A DNA stretch of 64,000 bases from Diaphorobacter limosus (lineage in GTDB: Bacteria > Pseudomonadota > Gammaproteobacteria > Burkholderiales > Burkholderiaceae_C). The notes beneath the pieces are model-generated. The model was not told the origin of the DNA and made no database searches. It was given only the letters and a program-made list of their open reading frames with translations. Positions 27,084 through 35,893 of the stretch are shown one piece after another. The translations under genes were made by a program, and so were the position numbers. Positions within the stretch are counted from its first letter, which is position 1; every line of letters starts with the position of its first letter. The DNA is taken from the NCBI RefSeq assembly GCF_033100095.1, contig NZ_CP136921.1:4035616-4099615 (forward strand). The letters run 5' to 3'.

Positions 27084-29995
27084 GGCATGGCCTCCAGCAG
27101 TTGCACGGCGGCGGGGTTGATCAGCAGCAGCTCGGCCGGCTGCATGGCGCCGGCGACCCAGCGTGCGCCCAAGGCCGGCAGTACCTCTTGCACGGCATCG
27201 GGGCTGGCGCCCTGGCCGTAAGGCTGCAGCACCGACAGATCCACGGCGACCACGCCCGACACCTGTTGCAGCAGGGTCAGCAAGGCGGCGGCGGTCACGG
27301 GTTGGGCCAGCTCGCGTGCGTCAAAGCCATAGGCCTCGAGCAGGCGCGCCAGGCAGTCGGCCAGTACGGCGGTAGCCTGGTAGCGCCCATCGACGACCAC
27401 GCTGGCCTGGCAGCGGAAGTAGCGCAACGCCGCAGCCTGTAGCGTGAAGGCTTGCGCGGGGTCGGACTGGTCGGTGATGGCCAGGCGCAGGTTGTCAAGT
27501 ACCTGGGCGTCGGCCGTGCCACCGGTGGCGCCCGTTACCGACAGCAGCACGCGCGTGCTGGCGTCCACGCTGACCAGGTCGGCGCGTGCCTTGCCTATGC
27601 CGGGAAAGGCGCGCGCGTAATCCTGGTAGTCGCGCAGCGAGACCACGCGCTCGAAGGCCAGCAGCGTCAGCGGTGCGTTGCGGCGTGCGTCGGCCAGTTT
27701 CTCGGGATCCTGCGCGCCGCCGGCCGGCAGCGGGTTGTTGACGCCGCGCAGGCCCAGCGGCATGGCGCGCGGCATGGTCAGGCTGGCGGCCGCCACCTCG
27801 CCATCGGCACCCAGTCCGGTGCGGTACCTGGCGCGCACATTCATCTGCCCGGTGGGCAGGCGCGCACCCTGGCGGCCGTCGCCGAACAGCAGGGTCATGC
27901 GCGCGTCGTTGTCGATACGCGTGGCAAACACATGCTCGTTCGGTCCCGCGCCATACAGCGATGGGCGTTCGCTCCACAACAGGCCGTTGACGCGCAGGGC
28001 CAGCGTGCTTTGCGCGCCGCTGCTGCTGGCGGCCGACAGGTGGGTGGTGGGCGGGCGGCGCAGCGTGAACTGCTGGAACGGTTGGGAGGCGTCGCCGTTG
28101 CCCAGTACCTCCTGCACGCCCTCGCCATGGGTGGCGGCGACCACGTTGGCGTGTATGCGCAGGCCCTCGCGCTGATAGCTGAACTGCAGGCCACTCTTGC
28201 CCCTGAGCACCAGGGTGCTGCGGCCGTTGGCATGCACCACGTCGTCGAGTACCGCGATCTCGGCCGCATCCACGCCGGGGATGTCGCTGCGCGCGCCGAC
28301 AAAGGCCAGCAGCTTGCCCGGGGTGAGGCCCAGTACCATGGTGGACAGCTCCAGGCGCTGGCTGCCCGCCGCGACCGGGGCATCGATGGGTAGATCCACC
28401 AGCGGCTGGCGCTGGCTGGCCACATGGGCCGTGGTGTCGCGGAACTTGAAGGCTTCCGAAGGGGGTGCCGACAGTGGCTTGCCGTCGCTGCCGGCCATGC
28501 GCAAGGCCATGGCGCGGCCGGACAGGCCGTAGTCGGCGCGTGCGCACTCCCGGCTGTCGTACAGCAGATAGGTGCTGGCCTTGACACCGGGCGAATCGAA
28601 CACCATCCAGCTGCCCGCGGCCAGGGCCGGCACGGGCCGTTCCAGGTAGGTGTGCTGGGGTGTGATGGCGCCGCTTTGCGAGTCTGTCCAGATGCTGGGG
28701 TTGGTGCTGTCCCAGTTGGCTGGGTAGTAGGTCGCGCCGCCCTTGGTGTTGCTGGCCGGCAGGGAGTTCCATTGCGGCGCGTTGTGGCCGAAAAATCCCA
28801 GGCGTGCGCCAAAGCTGAAGGCGCCGGCTTCGGGCGCCACCGGCTTGGTGGCTGGCTGGGCGCTGGCGGTGATGGCCTGCACCAGTTGCGTGCCGCTCCA
28901 GCCCTGGATGGCGATCATGGCCTGCAGTTCGCCCTCCTGCCAGGCCTTGCCGCTGAAGGTGGTGCTGATGCTGCCGCTGGTGAAGGGCACGCTCTGAACC
29001 TGCGCCTGGGCGTAGGGACCGGAGATGGCGTACATGACCGGTATGGCCCATTGCAGCATGGGTGGCGCGGCCGGCGCGACGGGGTCGGGCAGGGGGTCGA
29101 GATCGATGCGCACACGCTCCAGCGTCTTTTCTTCTTCGACTTCGCGTGCGCGCAGCACCAGATGGAGCAGGTTGGCGCCGTTCTTGCCCACGAACAGCAA
29201 TAGCTCGCCGGCCTGTATGCGGTTGGCGTTGGCGCCCAGGTAAATGCGACCCACCTCGAGTGCATCGACGCTGGGATCCACCGGCAGACCCGGATCCAGG
29301 CGGTACAGGCTGCCGCTGGCCAGGCCCTGGTGCAGGCCGGCGGTGCCCGCGGGCAGGCTGCCCTGGGGCAGCAGCAACACCAGCCGCCGTGCACCACCGC
29401 TGACATTCAGCAAGGCCATGTCGGCCGGCCGTGTCAGGCGCGGGCGCAGCGCATTCCATTCGGCGCGCGCCAGCAGCTCGGCCGAGGTCTCGAACACCTG
29501 GGGCAGCTTGCCCTGCGGCGGCACGCTCTGGATCGGGCTGCCGGCGGCGATGGTGCACAGGCCGGGCGCGCCTGGCGCGTCCTCCACGGTGAACACCAGA
29601 TGCACGCCAGCGGCGACGCCGGGGCGCAGCTCGTAGCCCACGGCGCGCGCCAGCTCCAGCACCGAACGGCGCTCGGTGGCGGTGCGCAGAAAGCCCTCGT
29701 TGGCGATGCGCTCCTGGTAGAAGCTCAGCACATCGGCCGCGCAGGCGGCGGCGTCCACCAGGGCCACGGTGGCGTCAACGGGCTCGCGCGTGGCCAGGTG
29801 CGCCAGGGGGCGCGGTGCGCCTGCGCCCGCCTCCGGGTCGCGCCACAGCGGCAGCCTGGCCAGCATGCGTTGGTAAAAGCCCGGCTGGGTGTCCAGGCGC
29901 CAGGCGAGCGCGGGCAGGCCGGGGTCGTTGTAGATGGCAGGGCGCGGTTGCTGGCCTTCGCAGCAGTGGCAGCCGCTCAGATGGTCGTCGCTCAT
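27080..29995 (-). CDS. eCIS baseplate protein J-like (second copy)
   Basis: 971 aa. N-terminus contains a Cys-rich GCHCCEGQ and the PGLPALAWRLDTQPGFY region typical of the larger putative baseplate-assembly proteins of eCIS. C-terminal half has gpJ features: LFGDGRQGARLPTGQMNVRAR, then VVSLRDYQDYARAFPGIGKA. Overlaps both neighbours by 4 nt. With the other gpJ-like protein it should form the wedge heterodimer (equivalent to T4 gp6-type). The central 350 residues are beta-rich and unassigned. Confidence 0.82.
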   Translation of the reverse strand: MSDDHLSGCHCCEGQQPRPAIYNDPGLPALAWRLDTQPGFYQRMLARLPLWRDPEAGAGAPRPLAHLATREPVDATVALVDAAACAADVLSFYQERIANEGFLRTATERRSVLELARAVGYELRPGVAAGVHLVFTVEDAPGAPGLCTIAAGSPIQSVPPQGKLPQVFETSAELLARAEWNALRPRLTRPADMALLNVSGGARRLVLLLPQGSLPAGTAGLHQGLASGSLYRLDPGLPVDPSVDALEVGRIYLGANANRIQAGELLLFVGKNGANLLHLVLRAREVEEEKTLERVRIDLDPLPDPVAPAAPPMLQWAIPVMYAISGPYAQAQVQSVPFTSGSISTTFSGKAWQEGELQAMIAIQGWSGTQLVQAITASAQPATKPVAPEAGAFSFGARLGFFGHNAPQWNSLPASNTKGGATYYPANWDSTNPSIWTDSQSGAITPQHTYLERPVPALAAGSWMVFDSPGVKASTYLLYDSRECARADYGLSGRAMALRMAGSDGKPLSAPPSEAFKFRDTTAHVASQRQPLVDLPIDAPVAAGSQRLELSTMVLGLTPGKLLAFVGARSDIPGVDAAEIAVLDDVVHANGRSTLVLRGKSGLQFSYQREGLRIHANVVAATHGEGVQEVLGNGDASQPFQQFTLRRPPTTHLSAASSSGAQSTLALRVNGLLWSERPSLYGAGPNEHVFATRIDNDARMTLLFGDGRQGARLPTGQMNVRARYRTGLGADGEVAAASLTMPRAMPLGLRGVNNPLPAGGAQDPEKLADARRNAPLTLLAFERVVSLRDYQDYARAFPGIGKARADLVSVDASTRVLLSVTGATGGTADAQVLDNLRLAITDQSDPAQAFTLQAAALRYFRCQASVVVDGRYQATAVLADCLARLLEAYGFDARELAQPVTAAALLTLLQQVSGVVAVDLSVLQPYGQGASPDAVQEVLPALGARWVAGAMQPAELLLINPAAVQLLEAMP

Positions 29996-32475
29996 GGCTG
30001 GCCTCCCATTGCGTGTACCTCGAATGCGAGCCTGCCGTTCTCGGGTGCATTCGGGTCGTTGTCGAGCCGCGCGATCTCCAGCCGCGCCATGGTGATCTGG
30101 CCTGCCGTTATCTCGCCCGCGGGCGCGCGGCCCAGGCGCTGAAAGCGCAGCGGCTCAACGTGCGACACGCCGGTCACGGCCATGGCGGCGGCGACCACGG
30201 CGCTTAAGTAAACCGGGTCGCCAAAGCTGAAGCGGTCGGGGTCGAAGAAGCCGCCCTGCGCGCTGCCGAACACCTGCAGCAGCCGCCGCTCCACGTCGGC
30301 CGTGAAGTAACCGGGCAGGGCGCAGACATGCAGCGCGATGTCCAGCGCCACATAGGCCGGGGCGTCTATTTCCACGTCGTGGCCGGCCAGGCGGTAGCGG
30401 TCGATGAAGGCCGTCATGCTGTCCTCGAAGGGCGCGTCCACGGGCGCCCCGCCACGCCGATCCACGGTGATGAACATCGTGTACCAGCTACCGGTCCAGC
30501 GCCGCGTGGCCACGGCGCGCTGCACGCGCGTGTCGCGCATGGCCATGTCGGCATAGTTCTGGGGCGTAACGGCGCGCTCCTGGCGGCGGAAGGCCTGGGG
30601 CGCGTCCATGCGCGCGCGCGCCAGCGGTGTCGGGCCGGTGCCGCCGCGGGCGGGCAGCGGGTTGCGCACGCGCGTGATGCCGTCGAAGCCGCACAGCACA
30701 TGGGCGATGGCGTTGCTGCCCACGTTGCCGTTGCTGCCGTTGCCGCCGCGCATGCGCAGCGACAAGCCCTCGGTGGCGCCCGGCGAGCGGCCGTTGACGC
30801 CGTCGCCGAAGCGCAGCAGCACGCTGGCGTCGTTGTCGGTCTCGACCACGTAGTCGGCTGCCTGCCCGTTGCTGCCCAGCAGGTCGGGCTGCACGCTCCA
30901 GAGCCGGCCGTCACCGTCGCTGGTGACACGCATGGCCGCGCGCTGCCCGGCCGGGTCGGTCTGCATGGCGGCTGCGGCGGGGGCCGTGGCATCGACCAGC
31001 GTCAAGCGTCCCAACGCGTCGCGCACCATGGCCTGGCGCGTGAGGGGAAGTTGGCTGCCATGCTCTGGCCGCAGGCGTGGCACGCGCCCGCCGGGCACGG
31101 GCAGCAGCTTTTGTGTGGCGCTGGGGCTCATGCCGTGGTCGGCCAGCGCCAGGTTGGCGCAGGCGCCGGCCATGTCCTGTACCAGGGAGCCGCCTATGAC
31201 CTTGGACAGGCACAGGTCGAATGGCAGGGCGTCTTCCTCGGCCCATTGCAGTTCCACGATGGGCTGCAGCGTGACTGGGTCGCGCCGCGGCGTGGGTGCG
31301 GGCTGGCGGGCGGCGTCAGCCTCGGGGTCTACCCGCGTGAGCCGCACCACATGGCGCTGCGTGGGGTCGGCGTCCTGGGGCAGGCCGTTGCTGGTGCCGG
31401 CGCGCGCCTCCAGCAGCAGCAGGTCACCGGCGCGCAGGCGCAGGCGCTGGGCCACAGCGTCGCGCACGAAGGCGCGCGTGGCCCCCTTGGGCAGGCAGCA
31501 GGCCTCGTCGCTCCAGGTGTAGAAGCGCAGGTCGTTGTGCGCGCTGTACAGGGTGACGGGCGTCAGCAGCTCGAAGGGCTGGGCGCCGCCAGCCACCAAC
31601 TCGGCGGCCCGGGCGCGCGATGGCAGGCGCTTGGCCGTGCCGGCCGACTGGGTCAGCAGCAGCGTGCCGTCCAGGCCGGTGTCCGGGTCGCAGCCCGCCA
31701 GCTGCTGGCCGTCGGCCGTGGCATCGACCTCGAAGGCGACCCAGGCGCGGGCGTTGCCGCCCTCGGCCAGCTGGTAGTCCAGCAGCCGTGTGTGGCGCTT
31801 GACCGAGACGCGCTGGCGTGCTGTGCCCAGGTAGGCCTCGGTGGCCACGGCGTCCTGGAAGTAGGCGATCTCGTCGGCGCGATACGCCAGGGCCTCGCTC
31901 AGTGTCACCAGCAGGTCGGCAGGGTTGCGTTCGCGCCAGTCTGGCATGAGCACCGACAGGCGATCGAGCACCAGGCGGCGGAAAGTCGGGTAGTCGCGTG
32001 CCAGGTAGTCGATGTCGGGCACCGCTTGGGTCTCTGGCGGGCAGTCCCGGGTCTGGCGGCAGTCGAAGTCGCTGGGGCAGTCGACCTTGAAGCCAAAGCT
32101 GATCTGCGCCAGGGCCGGGTCTATGCCGTCGGGTGGTGCGTCCGCGCCGGCCGAGGCCACCAGACGCAGCTGGTAGCGCGAGAAGTCGCCGCTGTCGTCC
32201 AGCTCCACCGTCAGTTGCTTGCCGCTGGCGCTCACGCCCACCACATGCGGGTCACGCACACGCTGGCCGCCGCGCACCTCGACGTTGCCGGCGGTCAGTG
32301 GTGCGACGGGCGCCTGGCCCAGGTCATGCACAAAGTGCAGCACCAGGCGCGGCTCGCCGTGCATGACCTCCAGGTACTCGATGCCGTTGAACCAGCGCGG
32401 CGGCAGCTCCTGCGCGGCGGCGCGCAGGGCGGCAATGCGGAGCGGATTCTTGCAGAGGTATTGCTGCGTGCTCAT
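29992..32475 (-). CDS. eCIS baseplate protein J-like (first copy)
   Basis: 827 aa. Contains the standard eCIS gpJ signature: IDYLARDYPTFRRLVLDRLS, then WRERNPADLLVTLSEALAYR and DEIAYFQDAVATEAYLGTAR, and a C-terminal LLRFGDGVNGRSPG and RAVTPQNYADMAMRDTRVQR. Cys-rich patch CPSDFDCRQTRDCPP at about 120-135. Encodes a baseplate wedge protein that joins the gp25-like and tail-fibre side. Coupled by 4-nt overlaps to gp25-like and the second gpJ-like gene. Confidence 0.87.
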   Translation of the reverse strand: MSTQQYLCKNPLRIAALRAAAQELPPRWFNGIEYLEVMHGEPRLVLHFVHDLGQAPVAPLTAGNVEVRGGQRVRDPHVVGVSASGKQLTVELDDSGDFSRYQLRLVASAGADAPPDGIDPALAQISFGFKVDCPSDFDCRQTRDCPPETQAVPDIDYLARDYPTFRRLVLDRLSVLMPDWRERNPADLLVTLSEALAYRADEIAYFQDAVATEAYLGTARQRVSVKRHTRLLDYQLAEGGNARAWVAFEVDATADGQQLAGCDPDTGLDGTLLLTQSAGTAKRLPSRARAAELVAGGAQPFELLTPVTLYSAHNDLRFYTWSDEACCLPKGATRAFVRDAVAQRLRLRAGDLLLLEARAGTSNGLPQDADPTQRHVVRLTRVDPEADAARQPAPTPRRDPVTLQPIVELQWAEEDALPFDLCLSKVIGGSLVQDMAGACANLALADHGMSPSATQKLLPVPGGRVPRLRPEHGSQLPLTRQAMVRDALGRLTLVDATAPAAAAMQTDPAGQRAAMRVTSDGDGRLWSVQPDLLGSNGQAADYVVETDNDASVLLRFGDGVNGRSPGATEGLSLRMRGGNGSNGNVGSNAIAHVLCGFDGITRVRNPLPARGGTGPTPLARARMDAPQAFRRQERAVTPQNYADMAMRDTRVQRAVATRRWTGSWYTMFITVDRRGGAPVDAPFEDSMTAFIDRYRLAGHDVEIDAPAYVALDIALHVCALPGYFTADVERRLLQVFGSAQGGFFDPDRFSFGDPVYLSAVVAAAMAVTGVSHVEPLRFQRLGRAPAGEITAGQITMARLEIARLDNDPNAPENGRLAFEVHAMGGQP

Positions 32476-32840
32476 GATGCGAGGCTCCGCGTGAACTGGG
32501 CCTCACCGGCCTGCTGCGTCTCGAGCACCGTGTAGCGCACGGCCACCGTGAGCGTGGCGTCCTCACTGCTGGCGGCCACCTCGTCGATGCGCAGCAACTG
32601 CCCCAGCCACTGCTGCAGCGAGGCCTGAACCAGAGCCTGCACGGTGACGGCCAGCTCGGGGCTGTTGGGGGCGAACACGAGCTGCATCAGCCCGCAGCCG
32701 AAGTCGGGCCGGTTCACGCGCTCGCCGGGCAGGGTGAACAACAGCTGCTCGATCAGGCCATGCAGCCAGGCCTCGCGCGCGGCTTCATGCGTGCGGCCGT
32801 GCCCGTCGGTGCGGTAGGGGAAGGCGACGTAGCTGCTCAT
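32472..32840 (-). CDS. eCIS baseplate wedge protein, GPW/gp25 family
   Basis: 122 aa. Segments AWLHGLIEQLLFTLPGERVN, RPDFGCGLMQLVFAPN and LLRIDEVAAS match the gp25-like domain, whose EPR-type motif area is RVNRPDFG here. gp25 connects sheath and baseplate and triggers sheath assembly. 12 nt downstream of the PAAR gene; overlaps the gpJ-like gene by 4 nt. Confidence 0.9.
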   Translation of the reverse strand: MSSYVAFPYRTDGHGRTHEAAREAWLHGLIEQLLFTLPGERVNRPDFGCGLMQLVFAPNSPELAVTVQALVQASLQQWLGQLLRIDEVAASSEDATLTVAVRYTVLETQQAGEAQFTRSLAS

Positions 32841-32852
32841 GATGCACCTCCT

Positions 32853-33173
32853 TCACATCCCAATGACGCGGGTTTGCGCGGCCACCGGCATCAGCGGCGT
32901 GCCCGTGGGCGTGCAGATGGCCTGGCCGCTCATCACCAGCACCGGCTGGCCGGCGGCGAATACGCGCGTGGCCGCCACTACCCATTGCGCCGTGACGCAG
33001 GGCCCGTTGCCCTGAGGCGGAGAGAACGCACAGCCCGCCACCAGCCAGGGCGCGGCCTGCGTGGCCACGGGCTGGCCCGAGACCAGCACGCGCGGCACGG
33101 GCGCGCTGGGCGTGGCCTGGCCGCCGTGGGCGCAGAGCACGGTGGCGCCGAGGTGCAGCAGGGGGCCGGGCAT
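32853..33173 (-). CDS. eCIS PAAR-like spike-tip protein
   Basis: 106 aa, Cys- and Gly-rich. PGPLLHLGATVLCAHGG, GNGPCVTAQWV and SGQAICTPTGTPL with several Cys/His residues resemble PAAR-like proteins (DUF4280-type) that cap the central spike and bind a metal at the tip. Position directly after the gpV-like spike gene supports this. Small, complete, begins 10 nt after that gene. Confidence 0.82.
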   Translation of the reverse strand: MPGPLLHLGATVLCAHGGQATPSAPVPRVLVSGQPVATQAAPWLVAGCAFSPPQGNGPCVTAQWVVAATRVFAAGQPVLVMSGQAICTPTGTPLMPVAAQTRVIGM

Positions 33174-33183
33174 ACGATGTTCC

Positions 33184-33693
33184 TTAAACGACCGTCAACG
33201 CGCCGGCGTTGATGTTCGTCGTGGGCCCCGTCATGATCAGCGAGGCGCCCTTGCCGTTCTGGATGTAGATGCCCGTGTCGTTGACGATCAGCGTGGCGCC
33301 GGTGGCGCTCTTGAGCATGATGCCGCCCGTGGGCCCGGGCAGGTCGCTGACCGTGAGGCCGTTCTGCAGCGTGGTCTGCAGCGTGATGGCCTGCACGCCG
33401 GGCGGCGTGGCGCGCGCCAGCGCTGGCACCTCGGCCGCGCTGCCCCAGAAGCAGCCGACCCAGATGGGATAGTCGGGGTCGCCCTGCTCGAACTCCACCC
33501 ACACGCCCGAGCCGATCATGGGCAGGGCGAACATGCCGTTCTGCACGCCCGCCACGGGCACGCAGGGCATGGCCCAGGTGGCGGGCAGCAGCCCGGCCAC
33601 GTCGGGCACCTGCACCTGCAGCCGGCCGATCTGCATGGGGTCGATGTTGTTGAGCACCATGCCTCGGTACTTGCCGTAGAACTTGTCGTTCAT
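33184..33693 (-). CDS. eCIS spike protein, gpV/gp5-like
   Basis: 169 aa. OB-fold N-terminus YGKYRGMVLNNIDPMQIGRL and LQVQVPDVAGLLPATWAMPC, then GVWVEFEQGDPDYPIWVGCF, the signature of the phage gpV/VgrG OB domain, followed by short beta-helix repeats (GIMLKSATGATLIVNDTGIY). The trimer would form the needle tip carrying the PAAR cap. ATG 33693 is preceded by GGAGGA; a longer in-frame extension lies in the neighbouring gene and was not used. Confidence 0.9.
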   Translation of the reverse strand: MNDKFYGKYRGMVLNNIDPMQIGRLQVQVPDVAGLLPATWAMPCVPVAGVQNGMFALPMIGSGVWVEFEQGDPDYPIWVGCFWGSAAEVPALARATPPGVQAITLQTTLQNGLTVSDLPGPTGGIMLKSATGATLIVNDTGIYIQNGKGASLIMTGPTTNINAGALTVV

Positions 33694-33707
33694 CGTCTGT
33701 TCCTCCT

Positions 33708-34850
33708 TCAGACCGGGACATTGGGAGTGATCGACACCAGGCCATTGCGCGTGAGCTCGAAGCTCTGCTTGAACTCCCCGCGCTTGAGCCGGCTGGTCAC
33801 GCTGCTGACGTAGTACAGGCCGTCGTAGGCCACGCCGGCGCCACGCACGCCCACCAGGCCGCGCGCCTTCAGTACCCGGCCGTAGCGCAGCACGTTCAGG
33901 CTGCCGCTGCCGCTCACGGCGTCCTGCGACTTGGCGGCCTCGGCCAGGCCGGCCGAGATGGCACGCATGGGGCTCATCTTGGCCGTGTCCTTGAGCACCT
34001 TGAGGTTGGCAATCGGCGTAGGCAAGGCGCCCAGCGGCGGCTGCAGCGGGTTCAGGTTCGGGATGGGGATCGGTATCGGAACGCGCGTCAGCTGGTTCTG
34101 GATGTAGACGATGGGCAGCACGCCCTTGGTCGGATCGAAGGAGAACGACAGCGACTCCACATTGGTCAGCGCGTCCATGTCCAGGTTCAGTGCCGGCTGC
34201 GGTATGCCCAGCTTGATCTCGGGCCCGAAGTAGGCGATGTTGGTGCCCGGGGCCGGGCCCGGCTCGACGTAGAACACATAGCCCACCTGTCGCGCCAGCT
34301 CCTGGATATAGGCCAGATCTGTGCCCTTTTGCGCGGGAATCTTGTCGATGGGGATCTGCACGTCGGGGAACAGCACCGGGATCACCATGGGGATCAGGCC
34401 GAAGGGCGCGTACTTGGCGCACAGCAGGGCGACGCGGCCCTCCACCGGCACGGCGGGAAATGGCAGGCCGCTGAAATCCTGCATGTCCATGGCCTTGGTC
34501 ACGTCCTCGCCGGTCACGGTGAGCGTGCCGGCCTGACCACGCCCGCCAGGCTGCACCTCCACATGGGTCATCACGCCGTCGAACAGCGGCTGGGCGCTGC
34601 CGTTCATGGTGAGGATCAGCAGCACGCGCAGCGGCGGCGTGGCCATGCCGGTGTTGGTGCCTGCCGCCAGCAGGAAGATGGTGTTGAGCGGCGAGCGCGC
34701 GGTGATCGTGAACGTGAGCTGAAAGCCCGAGGCGCTGCCCGCCGCCGTGCGCACCTCCACGCTCTGTAGCGCATCCAGCACCACGCGCGGCACCGGCAGC
34801 GGCACCAGCGGGCCGACGAGCAGGGTGAGCTGTATGCCCTGGGCGAACAT
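33708..34850 (-). CDS. eCIS hub protein, late control gene D-like
   Basis: 380 aa from ATG 34850. N-terminal beta domain (LPVPRVVLDALQSVEV; QLTFTITARSPLNTIFLLAA), middle segment DLAYIQELARQVGYVFYVEP, characteristic of gpD/gp27 hubs in contractile tails, and a C-terminal SSVTSRLKRGEFKQSFELTR. Forms the central baseplate hub that holds the gpV-like spike. Follows the LysM-like gene by 2 nt and precedes gpV by 14 nt. Confidence 0.88.
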   Translation of the reverse strand: MFAQGIQLTLLVGPLVPLPVPRVVLDALQSVEVRTAAGSASGFQLTFTITARSPLNTIFLLAAGTNTGMATPPLRVLLILTMNGSAQPLFDGVMTHVEVQPGGRGQAGTLTVTGEDVTKAMDMQDFSGLPFPAVPVEGRVALLCAKYAPFGLIPMVIPVLFPDVQIPIDKIPAQKGTDLAYIQELARQVGYVFYVEPGPAPGTNIAYFGPEIKLGIPQPALNLDMDALTNVESLSFSFDPTKGVLPIVYIQNQLTRVPIPIPIPNLNPLQPPLGALPTPIANLKVLKDTAKMSPMRAISAGLAEAAKSQDAVSGSGSLNVLRYGRVLKARGLVGVRGAGVAYDGLYYVSSVTSRLKRGEFKQSFELTRNGLVSITPNVPV

Positions 34851-34852
34851 GA

Positions 34853-35224
34853 TCAGGCCTCGAAGGGGGGCGGCGGCACGCCCTCGGGCAGGGTGATGCG
34901 CAGGCTTGAACCCGGCACGGCCGTCATGGCCTCGGGCTGCATGGCGCCGTTGGCGTCGGCCAGGCGCCACCATTGCTCGGCCACGCCCAGGTATTGCGCC
35001 GCCAGCTGATCCGGGCGCTGGCCGGCGGCCAGGGTCAGGGTCTGGATGGTGGCGAAGTTCTCCGGCGGCGGCAGAAAGCGCCGCGTGACATAGGCCACGG
35101 TGCGGCCGTCGGCCAGCTGGGTCTGCGCCGTGGGTAGGCCGTGGTAGCGGCTGTCCGGCGCAAAGGCTGGCTGGGCCAGGCCGTTGGCCTGCATAAAGGC
35201 GGCAATGGGGTCGGTCATGGTCAC
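34853..35224 (-). CDS. eCIS LysM-like tail protein X type
   Basis: About 123 aa. GTG 35224 overlaps the preceding stop by 4 nt; ATG 35218 two codons later is an alternative. C-terminal half TLAAGQRPDQLAAQYLGVAE followed by QWWRLADANGAM and GSSLRITLP has the LysM / tail protein X pattern. In eCIS this protein sits between tube cap and hub. Family call is by pattern, confidence moderate. Confidence 0.72.
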   Translation of the reverse strand: MTMTDPIAAFMQANGLAQPAFAPDSRYHGLPTAQTQLADGRTVAYVTRRFLPPPENFATIQTLTLAAGQRPDQLAAQYLGVAEQWWRLADANGAMQPEAMTAVPGSSLRITLPEGVPPPPFEA

Positions 35225-35877
35225 ACTCCCGTCACGCCCAGCGTGGACAGCGACACCGGCTGGGCCTTGGCGGCCAGCTGCTCGCGGTTTTGCAGATAGG
35301 TCATGAACAGCGCGCCGCCCTTGGAGGCAAAGCCCAGGTCATCGACGGTGAGCACGCGCAGACCGAAGCTGGCCTTGGCGTGTATCGGGTTGAGCGCGGG
35401 GTCGAAGGCCTCCTCGGTCACCGAGAAGCTGGTCAGCTTGACCGGTATCACGCGGCTAGCGCCCCAGACCAGCAGCAGCAGCGGCGCCAGCATGGGCGCG
35501 ATCTCCAGCTGGCCCGAGCTGGCCTGGCTGTTCACCTTGCTCAACTGCGCGCTGCTGGGCTGCGACAGCGATTCCAGCAGCGCGATCTGCGGCGCCAGGC
35601 CATGGGCCACGGTGGCGGCATGCTGGTCCGGGAATTCGAGCTGGTCGGTCGCATCCAGGTCGGCCTCGAAGCTGATGGTCTCCACCGCCGGGCCCTTGAA
35701 GCGTGTGGGCTCGGCACGATCGCCCCCGGCCTCGCCGCCGACATCCTGGCCCTTGAGCTCGCGCTTGAGCGATTCAGCGTTGTATTGCAGCGCGATCACG
35801 CGTTGCACCTGGGCGGTGGTGGGATCGACGAGCACGATGCCGCCCTTGGTGAGTTTGGGTGAGGAGCTGATCGTCAT
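35221..35877 (-). CDS. eCIS tube-initiator (CIS tube protein, Afp7-like)
   Basis: 218 aa. Begins with beta-rich domain VQRVIALQYNAESLKREL and ETISFEADLDATDQLEFPD, typical of the CIS tube protein that links the inner tube to the baseplate hub; ends with NPIHAKASFGLRVLTVDD and a hydrophobic LLLLVWGASRVIPVKLTSF strand. Coupled to the LysM-like gene. No signal sequence. Confidence 0.85.
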   Translation of the reverse strand: MTISSSPKLTKGGIVLVDPTTAQVQRVIALQYNAESLKRELKGQDVGGEAGGDRAEPTRFKGPAVETISFEADLDATDQLEFPDQHAATVAHGLAPQIALLESLSQPSSAQLSKVNSQASSGQLEIAPMLAPLLLLVWGASRVIPVKLTSFSVTEEAFDPALNPIHAKASFGLRVLTVDDLGFASKGGALFMTYLQNREQLAAKAQPVSLSTLGVTGV

Positions 35878-35893
35878 GACAAGGCCTTCCCGG